The notes: generated by a model not told the origin, from the letters alone. A stretch of DNA of 64,000 nt from Cordia subcordata (GCA_028554755.1 JAPTOF010000016.1:8841001-8905000), one strand, 5' to 3'. Counted from the stretch's first letter, positions 49,446-62,433 are shown. Numbers and translations: made by a program.

Positions 49446-51760
49446 TTGTTAAGATTGATATATGTACACCCCAGCTCTGGAAAATTGTATTACATGCGGA
49501 TTTTGTTAAATGTCGTCAAAGGTTGCACATCTTTTGATGATATTCGTACTGTTGATGGAGTTGTTTATCCCACTTACAGAGAAGCATGCTATGCACTTGG
49601 TCTGATAGATGATGACAAAGAATACATAGAAGCAATCATTGAAGCATCGTTGTGGGGGTCGGGAAATGAATTACGAAATATGTTTTGCTTATTGTTAATT
49701 TCCAATTCACTATCCAGTCTAGAACGAGTGTGGGCCAGTACTTGGAGCATCTTAAGTGAAGACATGTTATACAAACAACGCAGACTTCTAAAGTACGAAA
49801 TGAATTTGTAACTTATATTACCTTATGTATATTGCTTATACTATTCCCTGTTTCCTGTTATATCAATTATTTTTGTACAATTTCTTATACTAGATATTTT
49901 ATATAAAAATTATTGAAATTTGATTATATTTATTATGTAGATTTGCAGCTAGACGATGATCAGTTGAAGAATCTCACTCTCTGTGAACTTGAAAATATAT
50001 TGAGGAACAATGGAAGAAGTTTAAAAGATTATCCTCCACTTCCATTTCCATCAGATATTAATGTGGCACAATTTCGAAACAAATTGGTCCAAAATGAGCT
50101 TAGTTATGACAGGGCAGCTCTTACAAAACAACATTCTGAATTACTTGGCAGCTTAAATGCTGATCAGAAAAAAATTTATGAAACTTTGTTGCATGCAATA
50201 ACAAAGGGTGACGGAGGTGTGTTCTTCATTTATGGCCATGGAGGGACTGGAAAAACTCATCTTAGGAAGACATTGACTTCGGATTTGCGTTCACAAGGTG
50301 AGATTATTCTTACTGTTGTTTCAAGTGGGATAGCTTCGTTATTGATACCTGGCGGTCGCACAGCGCATTCGCGTTTTGCTATTCCATTGTGTTTAAATGA
50401 GGATTCAACATGTAATATTAAGCAAGGGAGTGACTTGGTGGATCTGTTGGTAAAGCCAAAGGCTATTATTTGGGATGAAGCGCCTATGGTTAATTGATAC
50501 TGTTTTGAAGCACTTGATAGAAGTCTTAAAGATGTACTTTGGTTTTCAAATCCTAATAGTCCAAATCTACCCTTTGGAGGAAAAGTTGTCATTTTTGGAG
50601 GAGACTTTAGGCAAATACTACCCATCATACCAAAAAGAAGCAGAGCTCTGCTTCTTTATGCTCATCCTATCTGTGGGAACATTGTCAAGTATTGCGTCTT
50701 TCAAGAAACATGAGATTACTAGCATGCCCTTCTGATGAAGATGCTACAGAATTGAAACACTTTTTAGAATGGATATTAAGTGTTCGGGATGGCTCTGCAC
50801 CGGGTTATACTGATGATGATACGGTGATTCAAATTCCTGATGATCTTTTAATCAAAGACTTTATGGATCCTTTGGCTACAATCGTTCAAGACACATACCC
50901 TGATCTGTTGGAGAAATACAAAGATGCAAAATATCTTCAAGATCGAGCCATTCTAGCACCAACACTTGAAGTTGTTGAAAGGATCAATGATTTCATTCTT
51001 TCAATGATACCAAGTGAAGAACATATCTATCTGAGTTCTGACAGTGTCTGTAAAGCTGATGGGACCGCTGATAGCCATCAAGATTTGATTACTCCAGATT
51101 TCTTGAATAGTATCAAGTGCTCTGGCTTGCCAAATCATGTTTTAAAGCTCAAAATTGGTGTACCAGTTATGTTGGTAAGAAATGTAGATCAAAGTGGTGG
51201 TTTATGCAATGGCATAAGGTTGGTTATAACATAATTGGGTAAGCATGTACTCGAGGCAAAAATTATGAGTGGCTCTAAATCTGGAGAAAAAGTTTTCATT
51301 CCAAGAACTGTACTAACTCCATCAGATTCTAATTTTCCATTCAAGATGTAGAGACGCCAATTCCCAGTTGTTGTATCATATGCAATGACAATCAACAAAA
51401 GTCAAGGACAATCACTGTCAAATGTTGGATTGTACTTGCCCTGACCTGTATTCACGCATGGACAATTGTATGTTGCTGTTTCAAGGGTTATAAACAAAAA
51501 AAGTCTGAAAATTCTAATTCATGATCATGAAGGTGTCCCCTCAAACAAAACTGAAAATGTTGTAATCTGGGAAATTTTTCAGAATTTGAATTAAATTTTG
51601 TTGTTTTCTTTCATTTACATTACCTCATTCTTTTATAACATCTTTCAATTAATAAATTAAATTATTTGTTTCAAATGTTTAGATTGTTAAAAAACTAAAT
51701 GATTTTAATATATCATCTTACTTATGAACATCCCGTGCAATCGCACGGGTGACATACTAG
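49446..51760 (+). mobile_element. Helitron remnant: broken helicase plus intact 3' terminus
   Basis: Plus-strand fragments match the Helitron Rep/helicase protein: PSSGKLYYMRILLNVVKG and DGVVYPTYREACYALGL (49446-49808). From 49940 come a PIF1-type Walker A GHGGTGKTH, then Walker B IIWDEAPM (50497 region), GKVVIFGGDFRQILP, and late motifs [14 protein letters not shown] and LYVAVSR. The frame is broken by a TGA (50497 area), a frameshift near 50655-50690, and stops near 51232, 51349 and 51441. The N-terminal Rep part is gone. The 3' end is textbook: hairpin CCCGTGC-AATC-GCACGGG (51732-51749), then GACATA and CTAG (51757-51760) followed by T. The 5' TC terminus was not found. It is non-autonomous and decayed. 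Confidence 0.88.
51732..51760 (+). other. Helitron 3' terminal hairpin and CTAG end
   Basis: A 7-bp perfect stem with a 4-nt loop stands 7 nt before CTAG and a host T. This is the rolling-circle termination signal of plant Helitrons. Confidence 0.88.
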
Positions 51761-52754
51761 TATATGTATATATGTGTGTATGTATTATATATTAATAAGT
51801 GATTAAATATGTGGAAAATATATAATAGTGTTAGCCTCCTTGCACTAGGGTTTTAAAAAGCACTCTTCAGTTGCTGATTTTGCAAATGCAGCATCTACAG
51901 CCTGAATACAAGCGAGGACTTTTAGTACAGTTCTTTTGAAGCAAGGGGTTGTTGATGTTTAATTTTATAGCAGTGTAGAAAGTTGGCACTTGATGGTTTT
52001 GGAATTGATTAATTAACCAAATCATGGATCAAATAAAGTATCCGTTTATGCAAATTCTAGCTATCTAATCAAATATATTCATACACGTGTGTGCACATAC
52101 ATATACATGTGTATATAGACTTAAAACTGACCAAAAAAACCGCTTAAACCGTATTGACGGAAACCAACGATTTCTTAATTGAAATGGGCAGCTTTGGTTT
52201 TAGAAAATGAAAAATCACAAATTTCGGTTCGATTAGAATTTTTACGCAAAAACCGACCGAAACCGCTCGTGTACAACCTCTGGTATCAAAAAAATATGAG
52301 AATGTTGATAGCTCTCACTGATTTTCAAATTCTACTGCTCTTTGAGCTCTTGTACCAATGGCTCTTAATTGCTCAGTTTTAGCTGCTTTTTTTGCTAAAC
52401 AAGTTTCAGCCATTTCCTTAATCTCTTTGTCTCTCTTTCCTCCTCCCCCCCTCGCCCCTCCCCCCTCCTCCTCTTTTTTTCCTTATCGTTTTATTCATTC
52501 TTGTATAACTTTTCCTATGATTTAATGTGTGGTCGTGTAGTGAAGAGTGTCTTTTGATTAACTGTGCCACTTCAAATATAACGACAAAAAACACTAAAAA
52601 TATAAGATTACACATTAAGTCATACGAAAAGTTATAAGATCATAGTAAGTCATATGAAAAGATGATCACTAGTCTTCTACTTAAAATATAATAGATATTG
52701 GGAGGGGTGACTGATGAACAAGAAAAATATAAAATTATATTGAGACAAACTCAA
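51761..52754. other. Intergenic spacer, no gene seen
   Basis: AT-rich sequence with a short (AT) run, a C/T-rich stretch (52420-52480) and no coding signal recognised. Confidence 0.4.
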
Positions 52755-53990
52755 TTTTTTTTTTTTTTTAGTCAAAAGGATTGCATTCAACCATAAAAAT
52801 TCGGTGCAAATAGAATTGCTTAGCCAATGTCAATGGACTCCAAATTAGAAAGCAAAAGAGATAAAGAGAGAATGAAATATTGACATTCCGTTCTAAAAGT
52901 AAGGTGTCAGTCCTACAAGCTTTAGTAATCCAATCAATAACTTGTTTCCCTGTCCACGGACAAGGGAAAAGGAGATGGGTGCGAGAGCTTAGTGAAGAAC
53001 GTGGGTGTTAGAAAGAAGACTACCAACTCCCACGGGCGATGCTGAGTCGCCCAAAGTGATGGTCTTAAAGGCCACTTTTGAGTTAGTTTAAATGGTAACA
53101 GATAGACCATTTAATAGAAACACAAAAGTTGTAGACCCTGGGAATGACCTTCAATTCAACTTGGCAAGTGGAAAGACAAAGAATTTTAGCTGCAGCTCCA
53201 AAAATAATTGAATCAGATAACTCTTTACAGACAAGGCCAACGCCACCATCAAAAGGAGCAGTGAAAGAGGACGCCACATTTTTCTTAACAGTACCAAAAT
53301 TGTGAGCCTTCTATCAATTAGGGATGCGAGTTTGAACATAAGCCTAAATAATTTGGGGACTTTCAAGAAGTATGTGAGCATTAATGAATTCTCCAAGAGT
53401 TTGATAGGCAAGGTTGAGAGTGAGGAACGGGTCGATAGCAAAGCCATCGAAAATGAAGTTGTCACGTCCCTTTAGAATTACTATCAAATAAAAACCAACT
53501 AGAGAGCAGGCTTTATCAATCAAGCGCCCAGCATTGTGAATTTTTATTTATTTATTTATTTTTTTGGAAAAGATCAAAATGCACCCATCAAGCCGTGGGA
53601 CTGAGGAAGAGGCAGTGATGCACTAGAGTGACGAAATGAACCAAACAATTTTACTCCAAGGACTTCTTTGGCGCCATAGATTTTGTGCCCAAGGATCATC
53701 GGATAATCTCCTCCGACCTCTACTTCTTTCCATGGGCAACGAATCGTTGCACGCCTTCCAAAATAAAAGTCGGATTTTAGGAGGAACCTGCAAATACCAA
53801 AGTAAGTCCCAAAATTTATTAGAAATCTGAAAAGAAGAAGAGCAGATTTGAAAGTTATTAGACTTTTTGAGAGTATCATTTTGATAGCCATTTTTCACAG
53901 AATAGTGCCTATTAGAATTAACGGGCCAAAATAGTGGAGCCAGTCTGCTGACTAAAAAAGCCATGCAAATTGCACTAATGGCCCGGGCAA
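52755..53990 (-). mobile_element. LINE (non-LTR retrotransposon) 3' remnant
   Basis: On the minus strand, 53964-53623 encodes the zf-RVT region downstream of plant LINE reverse transcriptases (SVKNGYQND, then FWDLLWYLQVPPKIRLLFWK and ACNDSLPM). Frames at 53465-53083 resemble the RNase H-like domain (DGGVGLVCKELSDSIIFGAA). Frames shift and stop repeatedly, so it is dead. The plus-strand T run 52755-52769 would be the element's poly-A tail, which fits a 5'-truncated LINE insertion. The 5' limit near 53990 is approximate. Confidence 0.7.
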
Positions 53991-54017
53991 CACGAGGGGG
54001 AAATTTGGGCCATTATA

Positions 54018-54265
54018 GGCGGGTTTGGATTGTCTTTTTTTTTTTCATGAAAAAATATTTGTTTTCTTGAAAAAATTATATTAAATTTGTAATAATTATT
54101 TGATTTGACTTCCAAAAAAGTTGAGACTCTAGAAAAAAACTCAAATACAAATTTTTCTAAGAGCCAAAATTTTCAGCTTTTCAAAAAAATTATTTTTCAA
54201 AAGCTGTTTATTTTTTAAAAACTGTTAAAAAAAACCTTTTAAAAAAAACCAATCCAAACGGGGCC
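54018..54265. mobile_element. MITE-like element with GGCGGGTTTGGATTG ends
   Basis: The left end GGCGGGTTTGGATTG pairs with the right end CAATCCAAACGGGGCC, flanked by TA on each side. The interior is A/T-rich and non-coding. Its right half was later caught in a tandem duplication (next entry). Confidence 0.6.
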
Positions 54266-54706
54266 TATGTCAACGTCCCATTCTTTAGTTTGCTTCTTTA
54301 TCAACATATTATTGTATATTCATTACAAGTGGAATGTTACATTATTCTCTAGCGATTACAATCTTGGACAAGAAAAGCTTTTTTTTTTTTCATGAAAAAA
54401 TACTTGTTTTCTTGAAAAAATTTTATTAAATTTGTAAAAACTATTTGATTTGACTTCCAAAAAAGTTAAAACTCTAGAAAAAAAAACTCAAATTCAATTT
54501 TTTCTAAGAGCCAAAATTTTTAATTTTTTAAAAAAATTATTTTTTAAAAGTTGTTAAAAAAAACTTTAAAAAAAAGCCAATCGAAACGGGCCCTATGTCA
54601 ACGTCCCATTCTTTAGTTTGCTTCTTTATCAACATATTATTGTATATTCATTACAAGTGGAATGTTACATTATTCTCTAGCGATTACAATCTTGGACAAG
54701 AAAAAG
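54034..54706. repeat. 345-bp tandem duplication
   Basis: Two head-to-tail copies (54034-54377 and 54378-about 54706) start at a CTTTTTTTTTTTCATG motif (CATG at 54046 and 54391). They share the same order of words through ACTTCCAAAAAAGTT to GCGATTACAATCTTGGACAAG. They differ by scattered substitutions and a short deletion in copy two. The unit comprises the MITE's right part and its 3' flank. Confidence 0.9.
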
Positions 54707-54891
54707 AAATAATTATCCAATTCTGAATTTCTTTTACCAAAATTAAGATTTAAGAGCTCATTTATTTTCTAATTAATCTTTATATTTTTCTAGGTAAAAA
54801 TAAAATAGCAAATGAGAAACAACATAGAATATTCTTTTTTTACTTTATCCAATGAGCCATCAGATCTCCAACTAACAAACCTAACCACAAA

Positions 54892-57800
54892 ATGGCGCGA
54901 GCCTCTTTTGGCTCCGCCACCGCCGCCTCCGCCTCCGCCTCCGCCTTCACTCTATTCCCTTTCCCCCGCTGTACTCTCAAATATTTTAAACATTCCCCTT
55001 CCGTCCTCCACGTCAGCAGCAGCAGCACTCCCACCACCGCCGCCGTGACGCCTGATGATCACCAAAGGCTTCATCAGTCTTTGGAAGTTATCGGCGGAGC
55101 GAAAGACGTATTTGCCCTTGCATTGATCTCTACCCTCCGCCGGCCGTACGATCCTTACCCCGTTATAGGATGGAACCGTCACGTGGAGACCATTTTCGCG
55201 GCTTTCTTTAGGTCACTCCCTGACGTCAGATTCCGGCGAGAGTGTCTCCGCACCAAGGACGACGGCTCTGTCGCCCTTGACTGGGTCTCCAGTGATGACC
55301 GTCGCTTGCCTCTCGATTCTCCACTTCTCGTTTTGCTGGTGGGTTTTCTTGAGGGGTGTGTGTGTGTATGTGTTTTTTTCTTTTTAAATATACGTGAATT
55401 AGTATGTGCACTTAATGTGTGTTATAAGTGAATTTTTATGTCCACTTATTCCTCCATGTGTATTTTATAAGTGAGTTCATATGTACATTTATCTCAGAAT
55501 GTATGTATCAGTGTGTCTGTTTGCGTTTGCAAGTGAACTTATATGCGTGTTTATCTAAGTGAATTTGTAATGCACTTGTCTAGAGATGTGTATGTGTGTT
55601 TGTAAGTTAATTTGTAAGGGCACATATCTGCGAGTATGTATGTGTGTGTTTATAAGTAAATATATGCGTACGCTTATATCAGAGTGTATGTTTCAGCCTC
55701 TTTATAAGTGAATTTACAAGTACACTTGTCTCAGAGTGTGTGTTTCAGTGTATGCTTTTCTTGGCCATTTGCGTGGGTGTGTGTACATGCTTATAAGTGA
55801 ATTTATATGTACACATATCTCAGACTGTATTTTTCTGCGTGCGCACATTTCTTTGTGAATATAGCTCAGTGCTCTGTGTGTTTTTGTGGTAAAGATGTGT
55901 TTTTTTTTTAGTGCTAATGGTGAACGGTTGCAGCCAGGTCTGACTGGGGGAAGTGAGGATACATATGTGAGACATATGCTGGTCAAAGCAAGAAGTAAAG
56001 GATGGCGAGTGGTTGTGTTCAATAGCAGAGGCTGTGGTCATAGCCCTGTCACCACATCTCAGGTAAAACTCATGGTTATATGTTTCCAGTAAGATGTGAT
56101 TTTTTGTTCTGAATTCCCTTTTATTTAGAAGATTTTGGATGGTACAGTAAGTTAGATTGTATAATATTTCGCAAAGGTATTTCATTTGTGCCTTATGTGT
56201 GATATGTTTGGTGATTTGCTAATTCTGCAGTTCTATTCGGCTTCATTCCTAGGAGATATAACTGAAGTGATTGCACATGTTGGCAAGCGGTACCCGAAGG
56301 CCAATCTATATGCTGTTGGTTGGTCACTCGGAGCAAATATTCTTGTTCGGTATTTGGGTCAGGTAGTTGAATAGTCTAACACGCCTTCCTAGAATTTCTT
56401 CAAAAACTTCATTACCTTTCTTTTTTCACATTTTCTGGATTCTTTGCGGCTGTTCCTGTATCTTCTCTGATAAGAAATATCTATGTACATTTTCTTCTGG
56501 TTTTGAGCATTCAATGAACACTTGCACAGATGTTCTTCAATCCTCCATGTCAACATTATCTGTAATGGATAAATAAATGGAGACATGGTCTTCTTGAAGC
56601 AACCAAATTAACGTGGACAACCTCATCTAACGGGAAGTAGCTTGGTTTGATTTCATGCTTTCCTAATGCCAAATGCTACTGCCATGGTGCAATAATGTTT
56701 GAGATGTTGGATAACCTGGCTGAACCACAATTATAGTGGTCGGACGATGTCCCTGAAATCGTTAATAAAATAAATCTGCATAGACATTGGGTCGAGTAAT
56801 TGAGCTACTTTTCCATCTTTTTTCTTTTTTTTCCGGGTTGTGATTGATAAGCTTCTATTCAGCAAATCATTTGCCATCAGTGGCTTATTTGATACTGAAT
56901 GGCTTCTATTTTTTTGACATTGCAGGAGTCTCATTCTTGCCCACTTTCTGGTGCTGTATCCTTGTGCAATCCTTTCAATTTAGTCATTGCAGATGAAGAC
57001 TTCCGTAAGGGCTTTAATATTGTTTATGACGAAGCTCTAGCAAATGCTCTCTGCAAAATTTTGAAGAAGTAACACTGCAATTGTTTGATTCCTCTCTTTG
57101 ATTTTATTGCTTTAGTTATTAGCGGTTTTACTCATTGTTTAAAGGGAAGATTCATGTTCTCATAGGCATGCTCTTCTCTTTGAAGATATGGGAGGTGAAT
57201 TTAATATCCCTTTGGCTGCCAATGCCAAATCTGTCAGGCAATTTGATGAGGGGTTAACTAGAGGTTTGCATGAGCTATACACATTTTTGTCAGGCAAAAA
57301 GTAATTATTCTATACCCTTGCACCATCCATAGCTAATCTTCTCTACCACTTTCAGTTTCATTTGGGTTCAAGTCGGTAGATGACTATTACTCGAAATCAA
57401 GCAGCTCAGATTCCATAAAGAATGTCCACATACCTTTGCTTTGTATCCAGGTAACATCATTTGCCCTTTTCTTGTAACAGTTAATTGGCAATTTACTAAT
57501 ATCACAGTCTATCTGCTGCAATAGCAGGTTTTTGACATTTTTATGGCACAATCCTGAGTTCAGCCCTCTCCAGTAGGTCTTCATTTATCCAACCCATTTA
57601 AAGAGAAATTACATTGGATAGTCTCATCAACTCCGAGAAGAAAGAACATTATCAAAATGATGTAAACATTTGAAGGATTACTGATAAGGTTTCAGAAATT
57701 GTTTACCTTATTGTCTATATAATCTGCAAGCTCCAATCTCTCCTTATTTAATTTTTTAAATTCCTAATTTCGTTTTAAACTCCTGATTTCTCTTCCTACT

Positions 57801-59472
57801 ATTGTTTGGACAAGGAAAAGACGTGATCCTCTAAACCAGAGACTTTGCTCTGATTATGAAGATCTATGATAGTGGATGAAAATGTTGGGAAATAATAAAC
57901 AGGAAATGCCGTTCTTTTTGGATCTCCCTCGTGTTAGGTTCTCCAAGTTATGGTAACATGAAGTGAGGAAATTAAACATAACTTTCTGAATTGGTTTTGC
58001 AGGCTGCAAATGACCCAATTGCTCCATCCAGGGGAATTCCCCGTGAGGATATCCAGGCATCTACGGCTTCCTTTAGTCTATTGTCTTTTCTATCCATAGT
58101 TGTTCTCCATCACCATATGCATGTATATGTTTTTTATTGCACTGGAGCTTGTATCTCAACCTAAAATTCTCCTATAAATAGAATCGCTTCCTCAACTCTT
58201 ATTTTGACTTCTGGAATTGTGTAAGGAAGGAAACATCCAAGAGTTGTGGACATAAGAAGTAACCCCATATCCCCCAGAAAAAGAAAAAGACAAAGCTTCA
58301 ATTTTTACCTTCACTTTGTTAATAAGCAGTGACATAACTGCTTTACACTGGTGGACTCTTAAACCACCTGCTAAACCTAAAATTATGCTCACATAGCTAG
58401 TGCCTTAGTAGATGCCAGTATAAGTAAAGGGTGGTAAAAGTGCTGGCTATGCACAACCTTTTTGTAGTGTACATAGCTTCTTTGTTCAATATTTGTAAGG
58501 AAGACATCAAGCATGGAGAGTGCTGTCAGCATTTACTTGTCTTCCTGTCACATTGAAATGTAGGACGCTTTTATGGTTTTCACTTGGCAATATGGCTTCT
58601 TTGGTTTCCCCTTTTTCTTTCACTTCTGGATTAACATCAATATCATTTCTTAGCTTATTAATACATACTTTCTGGTTATATCCTGTGAAGTTATTATTTT
58701 TCTAGCTTTTCTTAATTAAAGCCATCTCAACCTTTTAGCTGGCTATTTCCAGCTACTGCAACTTTCTTGTGCTCTTTGTTTGGCTCCATAAGAGTTTTGC
58801 ATCTTACTGCTGTCCTTTACCTTTATCACGTATCAAGAAATGTCTTCAGCGGCTCCATTTTTTATCACCTCTAACATTGTCCAAATTAATGCTTTAGTAG
58901 AGATTAAGGGGTTGCTCAAGTGGTTGAAATTACTTGGCCCAGGAGCGAGGTCCTGGGTTCAAATCCTGTGGGGGTGCGGGGTTTATTGAAAAAAGAAAAG
59001 GAAAACTTAATTCTTTAGTTTCACAGAGTCTCGCGTTTGATTGTTACATATTATTCACAAAAGATCCAGAAACTCTCAGGATTCCTGAACTTTCTTTTGT
59101 ATGTCAAATTTGGTCATTTATAAGACCAATAATTAGCTAGGCAGTCTTGTTTACATCTTTCATATAGAGTGCATTCATTTGTGTGTGTAAAAAACAATAA
59201 TAGTTAGGACTACAATATGGCTCTCTTTGAGCTCTGATTTGCTGTTGGTGCAGGAAAACCCAAACTGCTTGTTGATAGTTACTCCTAAAGGTGGCCACTT
59301 GGGATGGGTTGCAGGTAATGAAGCTCCATATGGAGCTCCTTGGACTGATCCAGTGGTGATGGACTTTCTGGATCATTTGGAGCAAGACAGGTCTCAAAAT
59401 ATGGCATCCTATGATGATCTTGATCGTGTGGCCAGCAGTGCTAGACGTGGATTTCACGGCCTCGAGGTATAG
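54892..59472 (+). CDS. Alpha/beta hydrolase, EMB8-like
   Basis: Eight exons give 438 aa: 54892-55338, 55934-56062, 56231-56362, 56926-57068, 57166-57263, 57356-57450, 58003-58056 and 59254-59472. Phases match at every join. The family is the EMB8/ABHD1-3-like serine hydrolases, whose animal members act on phospholipids; the plant substrate is unknown. The oxyanion-side motif PGLTGGSEDTYVRHM, the nucleophile elbow GWSLGAN (Ser224), Asp352 in ANDPIAPSRG and His381 in GGHLGWVAG make a complete catalytic triad. The N-terminal 45 residues are Ala/Ser-rich with few acids, compatible with a plastid or mitochondrial transit peptide. Intron 7 begins GC rather than GT. Exon 8 ends GLEV-stop; splicing at GAG/GTATAG to a further exon is possible but I saw none. 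Intron 1 holds a minisatellite. Confidence 0.93.
55428..55850. repeat. About 50-bp minisatellite in intron 1 of the hydrolase gene
   Basis: Roughly eight diverged copies begin with AAGTGAATTTATATGTACAC and continue with a TATCTCAGAGTGTGTGTTTC-like part. Copies start near 55431, 55470, 55532, 55558, 55603, 55653, 55706 and 55796. Confidence 0.8.
58907..59005 (+). mobile_element. tRNA-derived SINE-like element in hydrolase intron 7
   Basis: The A-box-like GTTGCTCAAGTGGTTGAA (58911 on) and B-box-like GGGTTCAAATCC (58955-58966) have tRNA-like spacing. A short G-rich part and an A-rich tail (58989-59003) follow. It lies in the same orientation as the host gene within the GC-AG intron. Confidence 0.6.
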
Positions 59473-61089
59473 CAAGCAATTCAAAGTGTACTGTGTTCTT
59501 AAAGAGCATTTCTGCCATGTTGATGAGAATATGATTTGAAAGGGTTTGATGCAGTACAGCAAATTATAACTGTAACATTATTTTTGACCTTTTTAGTGGA
59601 TGAAGAATATTGGAATGATTTATTCCATGATTGTGTATCAAAGCATATTCCCCGAGGACCTATCATCTATATACGGGTTGTATGAGGGAATGATTAGATT
59701 CCAGAAAATGAATTTTTCTGGTAATTGGATTCTTAGGAATTAAATTCTCCAGAATTCAAAGTCCTGAGGTCCTTGGAATTGAATTGTTCATGTAGAATCC
59801 GTTCCCAAGCATTAACAATATCAGACTTTATAGTAATGCATGCAATCTGGTTTCTTAATCGTGCATATAAATATAATGAAGAATTTGTTCCAGATAATGA
59901 CTACATTGAATTTGCAAGGAAGATTATACTCTTTCTTTGTTTCTGTTCCAGATGATGACCATATTGAATATGTTCCAGATAATGACTAGAGAGATCCGTA
60001 GTGCTCGGAATGAGAAACATAATATTTGATCACCTGTTAACCAAATCAACTAAACTTTATTTGATTGTCGTGTTACTTATACAAATTTGGCGATATCATT
60101 CATATATTGATGTGATCTAATCAAAGTAAAATTTGGAAACACGAAATAGGAGTAGAACGGAAGGGATTTGATCATTTGAACATGACCGTGCGTGGCTTTT
60201 GAAATGGTAATATTTGCAAGAAAAATGTTGTAATTAATGAGGTGACAGGTTGACTTGCTAAGAATGTTAGATAAGGAACTTAGTGAAAATTGGAAGGCTT
60301 GTCCTTCGGTTGGCCGGTTTAATGTTTAGAATTGTACCCTTGAATCGACCGGAGCTGGTTGGTTTTGATTTTAATGAAATTCCGCTTTTTCTGACCCGAA
60401 AAAAGAAACACGCGCACAAAAGCCCATCAGAAGCCAATTGGATGACGAATACAATTTAGCTAAAACAGTACAAGTTTCAACCCTATTATTCATTGATGAC
60501 TTTTCTATCTTACATTATTATATTTGATTGTTCTAAATTATCTAAATTATATAATCTTATATAACTACACAAACAATTTATAATGATCGAAACTTTAGAT
60601 TCGTTCAAAAATATTTTCTTATGTAATTATTGATTGGATCTGATCTTAATATTGCAAAGGAATTCAAATCTTTGTTTCATCTTACCAAATGTTGTTACCC
60701 TGGGGAAACAAACTATTATGTTATAATTCAGAACATTATATTATGCTATGATATGGCTTAATTTGTCTTTTGTAAAATCATGGTAGCTGCTTCTCGGAAG
60801 AAGGAACCTCTAGGTGGAATTCAAAATATGTGCTTTACAATGTATTCAAGGATTATAATGAACTAAACGTCTCCAAACTTTAGGCAGGGAATTAGGTCTT
60901 AAATTCAACTTAACTAATTACTGCACAACGTGTACACACAGCCCGAGGTTTTTAGCAAACAAAATATACATGTAATGCCATATATATATATATATATATG
61001 TATGCACTACAAAAGGTTGGTTTAATTAAAAAAAATAAATAAATAAATAATATCTGATTTTCAAGAAAGAATCTATTAAGTATCCTAGA

Positions 61090-61144
61090 ATATATATATA
61101 TATATATATATATAGATAGATAGATAGATAGATGGATAGATAGA
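61090..61144. repeat. (TA)n(GATA)n compound microsatellite
   Basis: A TA run passes into GATA repeats with one GATG variant. Confidence 0.95.
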
Positions 61145-62400
61145 TTGATGCATGAACTAAACAAAGTTTTTGGAGATATGATAATAATTTCCCATTATCA
61201 TGTGTAGTATGTGTGGAAAACTCCAAGACACATGAAAATGATAGCAAGGATGAGGTGGATGGATAATGAAATGCACAAGTAAAATTAATCAATAATTTGA
61301 AGAAGAGATAAAGATGATCACGATGATCATTTGGTAGTAGTGTTTGGTGTCCTATCCTACGGGGGACCAAATTAAAGATGCCCGATAAAGCAACAAAGAA
61401 ATTGGAGCCTACATTTTCTTGCAGCATATTGTACACTTCAACTGTGCTTACCCAAAAAAAAAAAAAAAATCATGACTTCATCATAAGTGTGCTGTGGGGT
61501 CTAATTGTTGCATTTTGTCCAAATGTTTTTGCATGTCGTTTGTTCCTTTTCCTTAATTTCCACGTACGACACAAGGAATTCTTGAATTCCTCAAACTTGA
61601 AAGGTCTAGTCATTCATTCATTGATCCCCTCATCCCTATCAATATGTATCCATATTATTCCTCCTTCCTTTGCACTATTAGAAAAGTCAAAAGACTTCCC
61701 CATCAGGCCGGTTGGATGATTTAATTTTGATTCCTTCTTCCTCCAAAAGTTTTTAGTATGAAAATCTCTTGTATGGTTCGATGGTCCAAATAAAAAGAAA
61801 TTAAGGAAAAAAAAAAGATCGCCAACTCTTACGAAATCTATTTTAATTTAAATTATACAATAATCAATAAAAGGGTATAGTTCAGTAGTAACATCCTTTA
61901 CTTAAGACCTATGAGGATGTAGTTAGTAGAGAGCCACTATTAATCTTGTTGAGAAATAAAAAGAAAGAGAAAAAGAAAACTGTATACAAGCACTCTAATG
62001 AAAATTATTAGGGGTATTCATTGGAGAATTTTTACCTCTATCAACAATTTCTTTCCCGGTAGAGGCCAGAAAGGCTGAAAAAATGGGAAGAGGCTAACTG
62101 ATTAAGAAAATGTTGAAGACTGCGTTGAAGCCCTAATAAGAAATAAGGGCTAAAAAAATTAAGACACATTATATTATAACATTTATGATATAACTAACGT
62201 ATATATAATATAAAATAAAATAAAAAATTTGGGTTTGGGTTTTTCCCAATAGTCAAAATCTATTACGATCCCCCACCTATTTTCTAGAAAATTTTCCTCA
62301 TTCCTAATATTTTTTTCCTTATTTCCTGATCCAATAAACCCAATTTCCCCATCGGGTTTCCCCGATAATCAACAACCCTAGAAATTATGGATTAAATATG

Positions 62401-62403
<3 letters not shown>

Positions 62404-62433
<30 letters not shown>
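62404..62433. repeat. (AT)n microsatellite
   Basis: Pure alternating AT run, intergenic. Confidence 0.9.

Noticed and set aside
58911..58980. Possible tRNA gene
   Set aside because: A-box and B-box signals are present, but no acceptor stem closes and the anticodon arm is not convincing. A SINE-like origin fits better.
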